In this document: positions 9,086 through 16,748 of the stretch, in pieces | How positions within the stretch are numbered: the first letter of the stretch is position 1 | How the letters are laid out: the number at the start of each line of letters is the position of its first letter | Origin: a virus | Direction: 5' to 3' (one strand) | DNA: 26,710 nucleotides | Virus record (IMG/VR): IMGVR_UViG_3300021960_000427 | Location: 1 to 26,710 of that record | Translations under genes and position numbers: made by a program | The notes under the pieces: generated by a model | The model's input: the letters and a program-made list of their open reading frames with translations, nothing else | Database searches by the model: none | Told to the model about the DNA's origin: nothing

Positions 9086-9556
9086 ATGGCGATAGAAACT
9101 AAAAAATTAATCTTTATGAAGTCCAATGGTGTTCTCGTTGCCATGATGGATAAAGATCAAAGTACAGACTATATTGATACTGAAAAGTTTCAAATTAAAG
9201 TAGTTGAAATGGATAACGAAAATGGTGATTATTGGCATGGTGACCACGATACTGGTAGTGTTCAAAGCAAAAGTGACAAGCCAGTTGTAAACGAATCAAC
9301 TCTTAAGTATAATACTAATATCAAGATACTTCAAGAATATCCTATTCATAAACAACTTAACATTATTATTGAAATGTTAGACGCATCTGATGTGCCTAAC
9401 ACTCCAGAATTTACGGCAATGAAAGCGTTTATTGATGCTGCAAAAGCTAATTTAGATGAAAAAATAACAGCGTACTCAACAAACAGCGATGCTTATACAT
9501 TTGTGTCAACAGATGATGATAAAGCACAAGCTGAAGCGTTAAAGACGTTTGAATAA
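9086..9556 (+). CDS. Unknown acidic protein in fibre cluster
   Basis: This 156-residue protein starts one base after the stop of the dioxygenase gene, with GGGAG just upstream. I do not recognise the family. It is strongly acidic, with a beta-like N-terminal half (KLIFMKSNGVLVAMMD), a Lys/Tyr/His-rich segment (QEYPIHKQLNIIIEMLD) and helices rich in Ala, Lys and Asp at the end. No membrane segment, signal peptide or catalytic motif is seen. Its place just before a fibre gene and its helical C-terminus make a second fibre-assembly helper possible, but that is position-based guesswork. Coding is supported by length, ribosome site and tight spacing. Confidence 0.6.
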   Translation: MAIETKKLIFMKSNGVLVAMMDKDQSTDYIDTEKFQIKVVEMDNENGDYWHGDHDTGSVQSKSDKPVVNESTLKYNTNIKILQEYPIHKQLNIIIEMLDASDVPNTPEFTAMKAFIDAAKANLDEKITAYSTNSDAYTFVSTDDDKAQAEALKTFE

Positions 9557-9559
9557 ATA
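9552..9559 (+). promoter_or_regulatory. T4-type late promoter box (7 of 8)
   Basis: AATAAATA differs from the T4 late consensus TATAAATA at one position. It overlaps the stop codon of the 9086 gene and lies about 20 bases before the 9579 start, which leaves room for a leader carrying the GCGGGAA ribosome site. CGTATA follows directly, as it does after the perfect box at 11380. Confidence 0.5.
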
Positions 9560-9578
9560 CGTATAGAGCGGGAAAAAC

Positions 9579-11384
9579 ATGGCATATCAAGTAGACAAAT
9601 ATAACGGAACATTTTTAGTAAGCGTAGCAGACGGTACTATTGACACTACAACTGATATTAAATTAGTTGGAAGAAACTATAGCGGCTATGGTGAAGTTCA
9701 AAATGAAAACTTTTTACATCTACTTGAAAGTTTTTCAAACAGTGTACAACCAGAAAAGCCAATTCAAGGACAAGTTTGGTTTGACACTAACAGTTTAAAA
9801 TTAAAATTCTACGATGGACAGCGATTTAGAACCGCCAGCGGAGCTGAAATTGGAGCTAGTCCGCCAGTTGGTTTATCACAAGGCGATCTTTGGTTTGATA
9901 GTCAAACTAATCAGTTAAGTGCTTGGAATGGATCAAATTTTGTTTTAATTGGTCCACAAAGCGCACCTGGTTTTGGTACTTCACAGATTGTTACAGAGGT
10001 TGTTAAAGACAATAATAACACTTCGCATGTAATACTTAGAGCAGTTGTTGGTGGTATTACAACAGCAGTGTTTAGTAATGATGATGATTTTACCCTTAGT
10101 AATGATAATACACTAGCTGGTTTCAGTGAAACAGGTCGTCAAATCAAAAAAGGTATTACACTAAACAGTGTTAATGGCACAACTGGTATTAGTGATAGTG
10201 CTGGATTTAGATTTTTCGGTACAGCAAGTAACGCAGAAAAATTAGGCGGGCTAGATCAAACACGTTTTGTTAGAACAGACGGTACAGAAGGATTTATAAC
10301 ACAACAATCATTTGCTGATGTTGGCTTTACTGTTGGTAATCCAGTTAAAGCACTTAAAATTTATATTAACAGTGATCAAAATCCAGCACTTGAAAATCAA
10401 GTTAATGGTAAAATTGTAATTTCGTCAAGCAATCCAAGTAATTCAACTGATAAATTAGACTTTTTAACATTTAGTAGAGAACAAGCATTTGTTAGTGATA
10501 CAGATAGTTTCAATACTATATATCCTGGAGCAACCGGGGTAGTTAACTTAGGTTTGGAATCACGTAAATTTAAAAATATTTGGTCAGAAAATTTAAAAGG
10601 TGAGTTAGTTGGCGATGTACACGGCAATGTTATAGGAGATGTAACAGGTGACATATACGCTCAGACTAGTCCTACTACAACAATTAAGATTTTTGATCAA
10701 GCGACTAGAGAATTTTCAGCACAAAAATTTACAGGACAATTTGTAGGATCGTTAGATGGATTAGCGGCACAATCAGTTACGTCAAATAAGTTAACAAGTT
10801 TAGATCCAAGCAGTACACATACTCCTGGTACAGCTACTATTCCTATTAGATCAGCTACAGGAACTATTAGTGCTGTATTGTTTGATGGACAATCAACTGA
10901 TTCGCAAAGTGTTAATGGTAAAATATTAGATGTTAATAAAACACCTGACACTATTGTTTTACGTAGCGGTGGCGGCGATGTAGACGCTAGATTTTTTAAT
11001 GGTACAGCAACATCAGCTAGATATGCTGATTTAGCAGAAAAGTATACTACCGATCAAGAGTATCCTATTGGAACTGTAATGATGATAGGAAAAGAATCAC
11101 ATGAAGCAGAGTCGTGTAATGGTGCTGGTTTTCCGATAGGAGTAATATCAGCAGAACCGGCTTACTTAATGAACAGTGATATTGATGGTCAAGCAATTGG
11201 TTTGAAAGGACGGGTACCTGTACGTGTAGTTGGTCCAATTTCAAAAGGTCAACCTGTTTACGTAGCAGGCAACGGCGTAGCAAAATATTCTTCAGTATTA
11301 TTACATTATCAAATGGTAGGCATAGCATTAGAAAGTGATTCTAATGAAAATGAAAAATTAATTGAGTGTGTACTTAAAGTATAA
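9579..11384 (+). CDS. Tail fibre-like protein with peptidase-G2-like C-terminus, paralogue 5
   Basis: This 601-residue protein has the shared module: VGRNYSGYGE from about residue 30, NENFLHLLESF, GQVWFD, and a second GDLWFD ... LIGP unit. A beta-rich shaft follows, including a GDVHGNVIGDVTGDIYAQ tract. From about residue 481 the C-terminal domain begins ARYADLAEKY and contains GFPIGVISAEP (from 517) and PVRVVGPISKG. This resembles the C-terminal autoproteolytic chaperone domain of phage appendages (Peptidase_G2 type), in which a DYAE segment precedes a GIVSANP-like strand. Such domains help fibre trimers fold and are then cut off. I cannot see whether the catalytic residues are kept, so self-cleavage is inferred. 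A late promoter box precedes the gene. Confidence 0.8.
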   Translation: MAYQVDKYNGTFLVSVADGTIDTTTDIKLVGRNYSGYGEVQNENFLHLLESFSNSVQPEKPIQGQVWFDTNSLKLKFYDGQRFRTASGAEIGASPPVGLSQGDLWFDSQTNQLSAWNGSNFVLIGPQSAPGFGTSQIVTEVVKDNNNTSHVILRAVVGGITTAVFSNDDDFTLSNDNTLAGFSETGRQIKKGITLNSVNGTTGISDSAGFRFFGTASNAEKLGGLDQTRFVRTDGTEGFITQQSFADVGFTVGNPVKALKIYINSDQNPALENQVNGKIVISSSNPSNSTDKLDFLTFSREQAFVSDTDSFNTIYPGATGVVNLGLESRKFKNIWSENLKGELVGDVHGNVIGDVTGDIYAQTSPTTTIKIFDQATREFSAQKFTGQFVGSLDGLAAQSVTSNKLTSLDPSSTHTPGTATIPIRSATGTISAVLFDGQSTDSQSVNGKILDVNKTPDTIVLRSGGGDVDARFFNGTATSARYADLAEKYTTDQEYPIGTVMMIGKESHEAESCNGAGFPIGVISAEPAYLMNSDIDGQAIGLKGRVPVRVVGPISKGQPVYVAGNGVAKYSSVLLHYQMVGIALESDSNENEKLIECVLKV

Positions 11385-11387
11385 ATA
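11380..11387 (+). promoter_or_regulatory. Consensus T4-type late promoter box
   Basis: TATAAATA matches the T4 late consensus exactly and overlaps the stop codon of the 9579 fibre. It lies 23 bases before the 11411 start, with the ribosome site CGAGGAAT between. A 12-bp palindrome (ATATACGTATAT, 11385-11396) overlaps its 3' end and the expected start point. It implies gp55-type late sigma factor and sliding-clamp control, with those genes outside this window. Confidence 0.75.
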
Positions 11388-11410
11388 TACGTATATAACG
11401 AGGAATTAGA

Positions 11411-12664
11411 ATGCCAGCACAATTTGATCCAATACTTTATTCGGACTGGGACGCAATACAGAGTATTGTTTATGCTCAGTTAGGACCCCTTCAAGAATTT
11501 GCCGGCTCACCTGGAGTATATGTTGAAGGCACAGGGTACGGTCTTCCTACAGCATCTCTATCAAGCAGACCTTATCCTTTTTCAAGAAATATTACACAAA
11601 TTACATCAGAAGCACAAGCACAAGTAACTTTTGATAGTGCCCACCACTTAGTTACAGGTGAAGTTATATTCTTTACAAGTTTTAGCAATTCATGGGGCGG
11701 ATTATCAATAGCAAATAATTTTGCTACAGTAAACTCAGTCCTTGATAGCACAAGAGTAATTATAGATTTCAGTACTTTTGGATTTACACCTTGGCAGATT
11801 GGTGATACAGCTGAAGCTGTACAATATTATATTAGTGCTAATCAATTTGTTAATCTAAGAGCAGATTTAGCAAAAGTAGTACAGCATATTACCGGAGCAC
11901 CTCCAGGACCAGGTAATTTTTTACCAGGCGGCGAAGCAACAGATCTTGCTACTCCTGTCAGAGGGGATATTATCTATCATAGTGTATTTGATCCTTATTA
12001 TAATATTTCTAACAATGTTGACGCTTATAAGTTTATTAACAACGAATTTACAACTGTACAACCTTCTTTACCAGGAAGTGCTATCAATACCGGCGGCTGG
12101 AACGGAGTAAGTGATTTTGAAATTGGTATCACATGGTCAGGATCAGACGGATATGATTTTGTACAGTACTTTAACACCGGCGGACTATTAAAACTTGATA
12201 TGATTAATTTAGACAACAGTGTGGTAGGTAATGCTAATAATGATAATGTGTTTAATCTAAACAGACACTGGAGAGATTTATTGAAAAAAGTCTTTCCTTT
12301 ATGGGTCGGAGCCAAAGGTAAAACACAAATGGGACTAGCAGGCGACTCTAGAAATATTTCTACATCAGGGGCATTTGATTCTATTGGTGTATACTCAAGT
12401 ATTTTCCAAGTTTCAGGTACTGCGGTTACTGCTTATGGCAGTGCTTATGATGATCACTCTGTTAATGTTGAAATGAAACAAACAGTTAATCAAAAAAATC
12501 TATTCTTTAGAATAACACTTACAGATACTTCATCAACTAACGCATACGCTTCTACAGTAGATGTTGATAGAAACTTTGAGTTAAGTTTCAGATACTCAGT
12601 AGGTTCGGTTCCACTAGCATCAGCTCCAAGCAACTATACTATCTCAATCACTAACGGTTGGTAA
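11411..12664 (+). CDS. Phage structural/fibre-like protein of a different family
   Basis: This 417-residue protein lacks the N-terminal module of the five upstream fibres. It starts at ATG 11411 after CGAGGAAT. The first 30 residues (FDPILYSDWDAIQSIVYAQLG) and a segment near 140-162 (ISANQFVNLRADLAKVVQHITG) form a pattern I remember from virion proteins of T4-like cyanophages. Residues of about 60-115 look like a small beta domain (VTFDSAHHLVTGEVIFFTS, then a DSTRVIIDF strand) of the FCCH-like type found in phage fibres. The C-terminal half is beta-rich and ends in a strand-like segment. A perfect late promoter box precedes it, supporting a virion role. The exact place in the particle is not known. 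Confidence 0.7.
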   Translation: MPAQFDPILYSDWDAIQSIVYAQLGPLQEFAGSPGVYVEGTGYGLPTASLSSRPYPFSRNITQITSEAQAQVTFDSAHHLVTGEVIFFTSFSNSWGGLSIANNFATVNSVLDSTRVIIDFSTFGFTPWQIGDTAEAVQYYISANQFVNLRADLAKVVQHITGAPPGPGNFLPGGEATDLATPVRGDIIYHSVFDPYYNISNNVDAYKFINNEFTTVQPSLPGSAINTGGWNGVSDFEIGITWSGSDGYDFVQYFNTGGLLKLDMINLDNSVVGNANNDNVFNLNRHWRDLLKKVFPLWVGAKGKTQMGLAGDSRNISTSGAFDSIGVYSSIFQVSGTAVTAYGSAYDDHSVNVEMKQTVNQKNLFFRITLTDTSSTNAYASTVDVDRNFELSFRYSVGSVPLASAPSNYTISITNGW

Positions 12665-12728
12665 GAACCAAATATCATAATAGTAGCATATTTTTAGCAT
12701 AACTAATAGTATATGCTAGGAATAAGTT
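12665..12728 (+). other. Spacer between fibre block and glycosyltransferase operon
   Basis: This 64-base stretch is the longest non-coding gap in the window. The stop of the preceding gene sits in the loop of a small hairpin (TTGGT...ACCAA, 12658-12671). TAGCATA occurs at 12684-12690 and 12695-12701, and its reverse complement TATGCTA at 12712-12718, which could pair with the second copy across a 10-base loop. AGGAATAAGTT then leads into ATG 12729. CATAAT at 12676-12681 could be a -10 box but has no matching -35. I see no clear terminator: neither hairpin is followed by a T run. Confidence 0.4.
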
Positions 12729-13091
12729 ATGAATAAAGAATCAATCCAAAAAATTATTGATACGTCTGATAAACTTAGAACTTTGAATTTTCAAAAAATT
12801 CGAGCAAAGGAAAAGTTTGAAGCTAACTCTATTTTGGGTTATGAAGGTGGTTTATTTAAAGTAGACTCGACCCTAATCTTATATCTAAATTACCTTTTAC
12901 AAAGCGGTCGTCAAACCGAAACAATATTATTAGATTCTAATCAAAATCCCATTCTAATAAAAGAAGTAAGAAGTTTGCTTGAAGCTGTTCAAGACAAATA
13001 CTACACAGCTCTTGACATTTATCATAATGATATTAAAGAACTTAATATTTTAAAAAATAGTACCGCTAGATACCTTAACTTGGAGGTATAA
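12729..13091 (+). CDS. Conserved small phage protein of unknown function
   Basis: This 120-residue protein starts after AGGA with seven bases of spacing. It is mostly helical: an N-terminal helix rich in Lys and Arg, a central segment (GYEGGLFKVDSTLILYLNYLL), and a final long helix. I remember a similar small protein (KVDSTLxxYLN core, then LLDSN.NPVLI) near the fibre genes of T4-like marine phages, without a known role. No catalytic motif or membrane segment is seen. It opens the operon that continues to 18157; its stop TAA shares one base with the next ATG, so translation is coupled to the glycosyltransferase-like gene that follows. Confidence 0.65.
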   Translation: MNKESIQKIIDTSDKLRTLNFQKIRAKEKFEANSILGYEGGLFKVDSTLILYLNYLLQSGRQTETILLDSNQNPILIKEVRSLLEAVQDKYYTALDIYHNDIKELNILKNSTARYLNLEV

Positions 13092-13855
13092 TGTCAAAAG
13101 GATTCCTTTTATTTGCTCACAATAACGATGTTATTGATTATGTTAAATTGGCAAGTATTTGTGCGAAACGAATTAAAAAGCACTATACAAAACCAGTTGC
13201 GTTAGTTACTGATATTAATATAGATAGTCCAGACTTTGATTTTGTAATAAACACTAAAATTGATAAATCAAATACTAGAAATTTAAATGGTGTTATTCAA
13301 TCTTTTCATAATATTTCAAGATTAGATAGTTTTAGACTATCTCCGTTTGATGAGACAATAGTTTTAGATGTAGACTATATTGTTTGTAGCAATATATTAG
13401 ATCAATATTTTAATAATGATGAAAGTTTTTTAATGGCAGAAGGAGTTTATAATATACATGATTATGAATACTCTGAAATTAAAATGCTTGGTCTAAATAT
13501 GAAATGGGCAACAACACTGTATTTTAAAAAAGATAATATAGCAGAATCTATTTTTAATCAAGCAAAGTTAATCAAAGAGAATTATAATTTTTACAGAGAT
13601 TTTTATAAGTTCAATGCTAGTAATTACAGAAATGATTATTCTTTTACAATAGCAGAGCATATAGTAAAAGGTTTAACAAAATCAAATTCATTGCCTAAAA
13701 TAAACTTTCTTGAACTTCCTACAGACGAAATTATTAGTATAGATGGAGAACGGTTTGTTTGTTCAGTCAATCACAAACCGTCTGTTTTTAAAAATACAGA
13801 TTTACATTTTTTTAACAAACAAACTATTTTAGATTTTGAAAAGGAACTAGCATGA
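13091..13855 (+). CDS. Glycosyltransferase-like protein (DxD), pair A member 1
   Basis: This 254-residue protein starts in the overlap TAATG with GGAG upstream. Its N-terminus (GFLLFAHNN, then YVKLASICAKRIKK) and the PVALVTD strand fit a Rossmann-like nucleotide-sugar transferase (GT-A) fold. The acidic motif TIVLDVDYIV places D93 and D95 like the metal-binding DxD of GT-A enzymes, preceded by a LDSFRLSPFDE segment as in GT8-like families. It is related to the next protein, which has the same layout and LDVDMVF. Donor sugar and acceptor are unknown. No signal peptide or membrane anchor, so it should act in the host cytoplasm. Fold moderately certain; activity inferred. Confidence 0.65.
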   Translation: MSKGFLLFAHNNDVIDYVKLASICAKRIKKHYTKPVALVTDINIDSPDFDFVINTKIDKSNTRNLNGVIQSFHNISRLDSFRLSPFDETIVLDVDYIVCSNILDQYFNNDESFLMAEGVYNIHDYEYSEIKMLGLNMKWATTLYFKKDNIAESIFNQAKLIKENYNFYRDFYKFNASNYRNDYSFTIAEHIVKGLTKSNSLPKINFLELPTDEIISIDGERFVCSVNHKPSVFKNTDLHFFNKQTILDFEKELA

Positions 13856-14685
13856 AAAATTTTGGTTACCTTTTGATAGTAAACAATGATAAAGATAATC
13901 TTTATCACAGAATGGCACATGTACTAGCAAGTAGTATTAAAAAAACACAGCCTAAAAATTACGATAATGTTTGTTTGATAACAGATAGAAAAGATTTATC
14001 TGATAGCGGATATGTGTTTGATAAAATTATTTTTAATGATGATTATGTTGGTTGGGATCAGCGCAATTATATGGATAAACTAACTCCTTATAAGCATACT
14101 ATTTGTTTAGATGTTGATATGGTTTTTACAAGAGATATTAGTCATTGGGTTGATTATTTTGTAAGTGATCCAAACGGTTTGTATATTACCAAAAATGTTT
14201 TAAAATACAATGGAGATAAACTTACTAATTTAAAATGTCGCCCTGGATACGTAGAAAATAACATTTCTATACTGTACAGTGGATTTACTTATTTTAGTAA
14301 AGAATCTAAAATTGTACCTAAATTTTTTAAATTAGTTCATGCTATTACAGAGAATAAAACTACGTTTAAAAACTTATATATGAGTAAAAATTCACCTAAA
14401 GAAATAGGAACAGATGAAGCGTTTAGTATAGCATCACATATACTAGATATTGATTATCTAGAGTTATCCTTTCCAAGATTTGTACACCTAAAATCAGAAT
14501 TACAAGATTATGGACTACAGTCAATATCACGTGATTTAGGATATTATTTAGATAGTAGTGCTAACATAACTATTGGAAACTATGCTCAGTATGATATTAT
14601 ACATTATTCTGAAAAAGATTTTCCTATATCAAATATTCAACAAGTATACAAAGAATTGTTTTTAAAAGGTATTAAACATGTATAA
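13852..14685 (+). CDS. Glycosyltransferase-like protein (DxD), pair A member 2
   Basis: This 277-residue protein starts in an ATGA overlap with the previous gene. It parallels that protein: GYLLIVNNDKDN, a MAHVLASSIKKTQ helix, a VCLITDR strand, and then KLTPYKHTICLDVDMVFTRD with D87 and D89 as the likely metal-binding DxD. It is somewhat longer, with an insert after the DxD that includes SGFTYFSKES and a GTDEAFS segment. Such segments in GT8-like enzymes line the acceptor site. It was probably produced by duplication, and the two may form a heterodimer or add successive sugars. Substrates unknown. No export signal. Confidence 0.65.
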   Translation: MKNFGYLLIVNNDKDNLYHRMAHVLASSIKKTQPKNYDNVCLITDRKDLSDSGYVFDKIIFNDDYVGWDQRNYMDKLTPYKHTICLDVDMVFTRDISHWVDYFVSDPNGLYITKNVLKYNGDKLTNLKCRPGYVENNISILYSGFTYFSKESKIVPKFFKLVHAITENKTTFKNLYMSKNSPKEIGTDEAFSIASHILDIDYLELSFPRFVHLKSELQDYGLQSISRDLGYYLDSSANITIGNYAQYDIIHYSEKDFPISNIQQVYKELFLKGIKHV

Positions 14686-15205
14686 AATCTTTTATGATAA
14701 CAATGGAAATATTTCTCAATACACTAAAGTAATGTTACATGATGTAGAAGGTTTTACATCAGCTATTGTGCCAGAAAGTTATACACATATATTTGATTCT
14801 GTGTCAAACGGAGATTTTAGTTTAAACAAGTATAAAGTAGACATCAACAACAAAGAATTTGATCTTATTGATCAACATCCGGCCAAACCTGTTGAAGATT
14901 ATTTTTCAAACAAACTAGTTGAAATTAGATATGCTAGTATAGATCCAACGTTATCAATAAAGATTAAAAGTATTAATTCTAGGCCTCATATTGTAGTTAA
15001 TAGCAAACATAAGCAAGAAAGAAAATTTGATATATTGTTGACAAGGAAAAATAATGTAAATTTTTTATATCAAACCTTTAGTTGTGAAACAAATAAAACA
15101 AATACATTTTTAATTGATCAACTAGATTATAGACATGTATTTGATAACAATTTTTCTTTATATTATAAAAAGATATTTGATACAGCAGGATATGTAATAG
15201 AATGA
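14678..15205 (+). CDS. Unknown protein in glycosyltransferase operon
   Basis: This 175-residue protein overlaps the previous gene by eight bases (ATGTATAA). I do not recognise it. The first 50 residues (MYKIFYDNNGNISQYTK, then DVEGFTSAIVPES) look beta-rich, and the rest mixes beta strands with Lys/Asn-rich loops. No cysteine cluster, DxD, membrane segment or signal is seen. It lies inside a translationally coupled operon between two glycosyltransferase-like pairs, so a role in the same process (acceptor, adaptor or structural partner) is possible but unproven. Coding is supported by the overlaps at both ends and by codon use like its neighbours. Confidence 0.6.
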   Translation: MYKIFYDNNGNISQYTKVMLHDVEGFTSAIVPESYTHIFDSVSNGDFSLNKYKVDINNKEFDLIDQHPAKPVEDYFSNKLVEIRYASIDPTLSIKIKSINSRPHIVVNSKHKQERKFDILLTRKNNVNFLYQTFSCETNKTNTFLIDQLDYRHVFDNNFSLYYKKIFDTAGYVIE

Positions 15206-16110
15206 AAATACAAGACACAGATATAATTTTTATCAGCTATGACGAACCAAATGCTGAAGAAAATTGGGCGAAACTTAAAAATATTGTTCCATGGGCAAAG
15301 CGTGTACATGGAGTTAAAGGTAGCGATAATGCTCATAAAGAAGCCGCAAGGATTTGTGATACAGAATGGTTTGTCGGAGTTGATGGTGATAATATTATCG
15401 ATCCAAAATTTTTAGAAATAGAAATAAAAGATATTCCTAATATTAACTGCTACAGTTGGTGTGGAAAGAATAATATTAATAATTTAATGTATGGTAACGG
15501 CGGCTTAAAAGTTTGGAACAAGCAGTTTGTTTTACACATGAAAACACACGAAGCATCAGACAGTGATAGAGCTCAAGTAGACTTTTGTTGGGAAAAAGGA
15601 TATCAAAATTTTCCAGAATCATTTAGTACAACTGTAATTAATGCCACTCCTCATCAAGCATGGAGAGCTGGGTTTCGCGAAGGTGTTAAAATGCTAACAG
15701 TACAAGGTATTCTACCATCGGCTGATAAATTAAAAGAACAAGCACATTGGCAAAACTTACATAGATTAAGAGTTTGGTCGTCTATTGGAAGTCACACTAT
15801 AAACGGAAACTATGCTATACTTGGTGCTAGAATGGGCACGGACATGGCATATAGTGATTGGAATTATATTAATGTTAGAGACTTCTCTGAACTAGATAAC
15901 ATATATGAAAAAAATGTAAAAGGAATGAATGAATCTGATGCTGTTTATACTATTAAAGAATTAGGAAAACAGATTAGACAAAAGCTAGGCTTACATTGGG
16001 CATATTTTGATAGTGAACAAAGTTTACATATGATAGAGTTATATGAAGAAGCCGTCGATCTAGGTAAGACATATTATAACAAGGAAAAGATATGGACAAG
16101 TGGTTCCTAG
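15202..16110 (+). CDS. Glycosyltransferase-like protein, pair B member 1
   Basis: This 302-residue protein starts in an ATGA overlap with the previous gene. It opens IIFISYDEPNAEENW, continues WAKRVHGVKGSDNAHKEAA, and has WFVGVDGDNIIDP with D61 and D63 where family-2-like GT-A enzymes have their DxD. A later motif, YGNGGLKVWNK, and HQAWRAGFREGVKM recur in the next protein as YGHGGIKVFDK and FHTWRTAFRECVKL, so the two are paralogues. The C-terminal 80 residues are helical and specific to this copy. I remember related open frames in marine T4-like phages, annotated only as hypothetical or glycosyltransferase-like. Donor and acceptor unknown. Confidence 0.6.
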   Translation: MKIQDTDIIFISYDEPNAEENWAKLKNIVPWAKRVHGVKGSDNAHKEAARICDTEWFVGVDGDNIIDPKFLEIEIKDIPNINCYSWCGKNNINNLMYGNGGLKVWNKQFVLHMKTHEASDSDRAQVDFCWEKGYQNFPESFSTTVINATPHQAWRAGFREGVKMLTVQGILPSADKLKEQAHWQNLHRLRVWSSIGSHTINGNYAILGARMGTDMAYSDWNYINVRDFSELDNIYEKNVKGMNESDAVYTIKELGKQIRQKLGLHWAYFDSEQSLHMIELYEEAVDLGKTYYNKEKIWTSGS

Positions 16111-16748
16111 TTTACGACGATCCTTTTGCTAAACAAAATTTTGAAAAAGCAAAAAGCAAGTTAGAAACTTTACAAAAAGTCGTTACAGCAGATGGAATAC
16201 ACGATAGTCATAAACTATGTGCGAATAAAAGTTTAACTAATAGATTTTTGGTATTAGATGCTGATTGTGATATTTTAGAAAGTTTCTCATACACACATTT
16301 TTTAAATGAGCTTAGTACTGAAAAGAAAGTTTTTGTGTTCAGAGCTATAAATCCTATTAATGATTTAATTTATGGCCATGGCGGAATAAAAGTTTTTGAT
16401 AAGAGGCTGTTTGTAAACAATCAAGGAGTAGATATGACTACTGCTTTTGATATTGTTCCAGTTAATTATGTTACAAACATACACAAATTTAACAGTACAG
16501 CTTTTCATACATGGCGTACAGCTTTTAGAGAATGCGTCAAGTTAGCCAGCGGAACTGTAAAGTTAAAAAATGTTAAAGATGATGAATATAGATTAACTAC
16601 ATGGTGTGAAAAGTTTAATGATGTAGAGTATGCTGAATATGCTAAACTAGGTGCGTTAGCTGGTAGAGAATACGGATATAAAAATAAAGAACTACATAAC
16701 ATAAACAACTTTAATTGGTTGAAAGAAAAATTTAAGGATGTGTCATAA
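16092..16748 (+). CDS. Glycosyltransferase-like protein, pair B member 2
   Basis: This 218-residue protein overlaps the previous gene by 19 bases. It is a shorter paralogue of that protein: FLVYDDPFAKQNFEKAK, DGIHDSHKLCA, then FLVLDADCDIL with D56 and D58 as the presumed DxD, YGHGGIKVFDK, and HTWRTAFRECVKL. It lacks the C-terminal helical extension of about 80 residues. Both copies keep the acidic motif and the GG-KV loop, so neither looks inactivated. Its stop TAA shares a base with the ATG of the radical SAM gene, which implies coupled expression. The function is inferred from fold-like motifs; no family search was possible. Confidence 0.6.
   Translation: MDKWFLVYDDPFAKQNFEKAKSKLETLQKVVTADGIHDSHKLCANKSLTNRFLVLDADCDILESFSYTHFLNELSTEKKVFVFRAINPINDLIYGHGGIKVFDKRLFVNNQGVDMTTAFDIVPVNYVTNIHKFNSTAFHTWRTAFRECVKLASGTVKLKNVKDDEYRLTTWCEKFNDVEYAEYAKLGALAGREYGYKNKELHNINNFNWLKEKFKDVS

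Noticed and set aside
580-12664. Diversity-generating retroelement acting on the fibres
   Set aside because: No reverse transcriptase, and no template/variable repeat pair with adenine-targeted differences was noticed in the window.
12658-12718. Two hairpins after the 11411 gene as a rho-independent terminator
   Set aside because: The stems are short, AT-rich or centred on the stop codon, and neither is followed by a T run.
16505-16708. Antisense frame in the pair B gene
   Set aside because: It is a shadow of the coding strand with no ribosome site.
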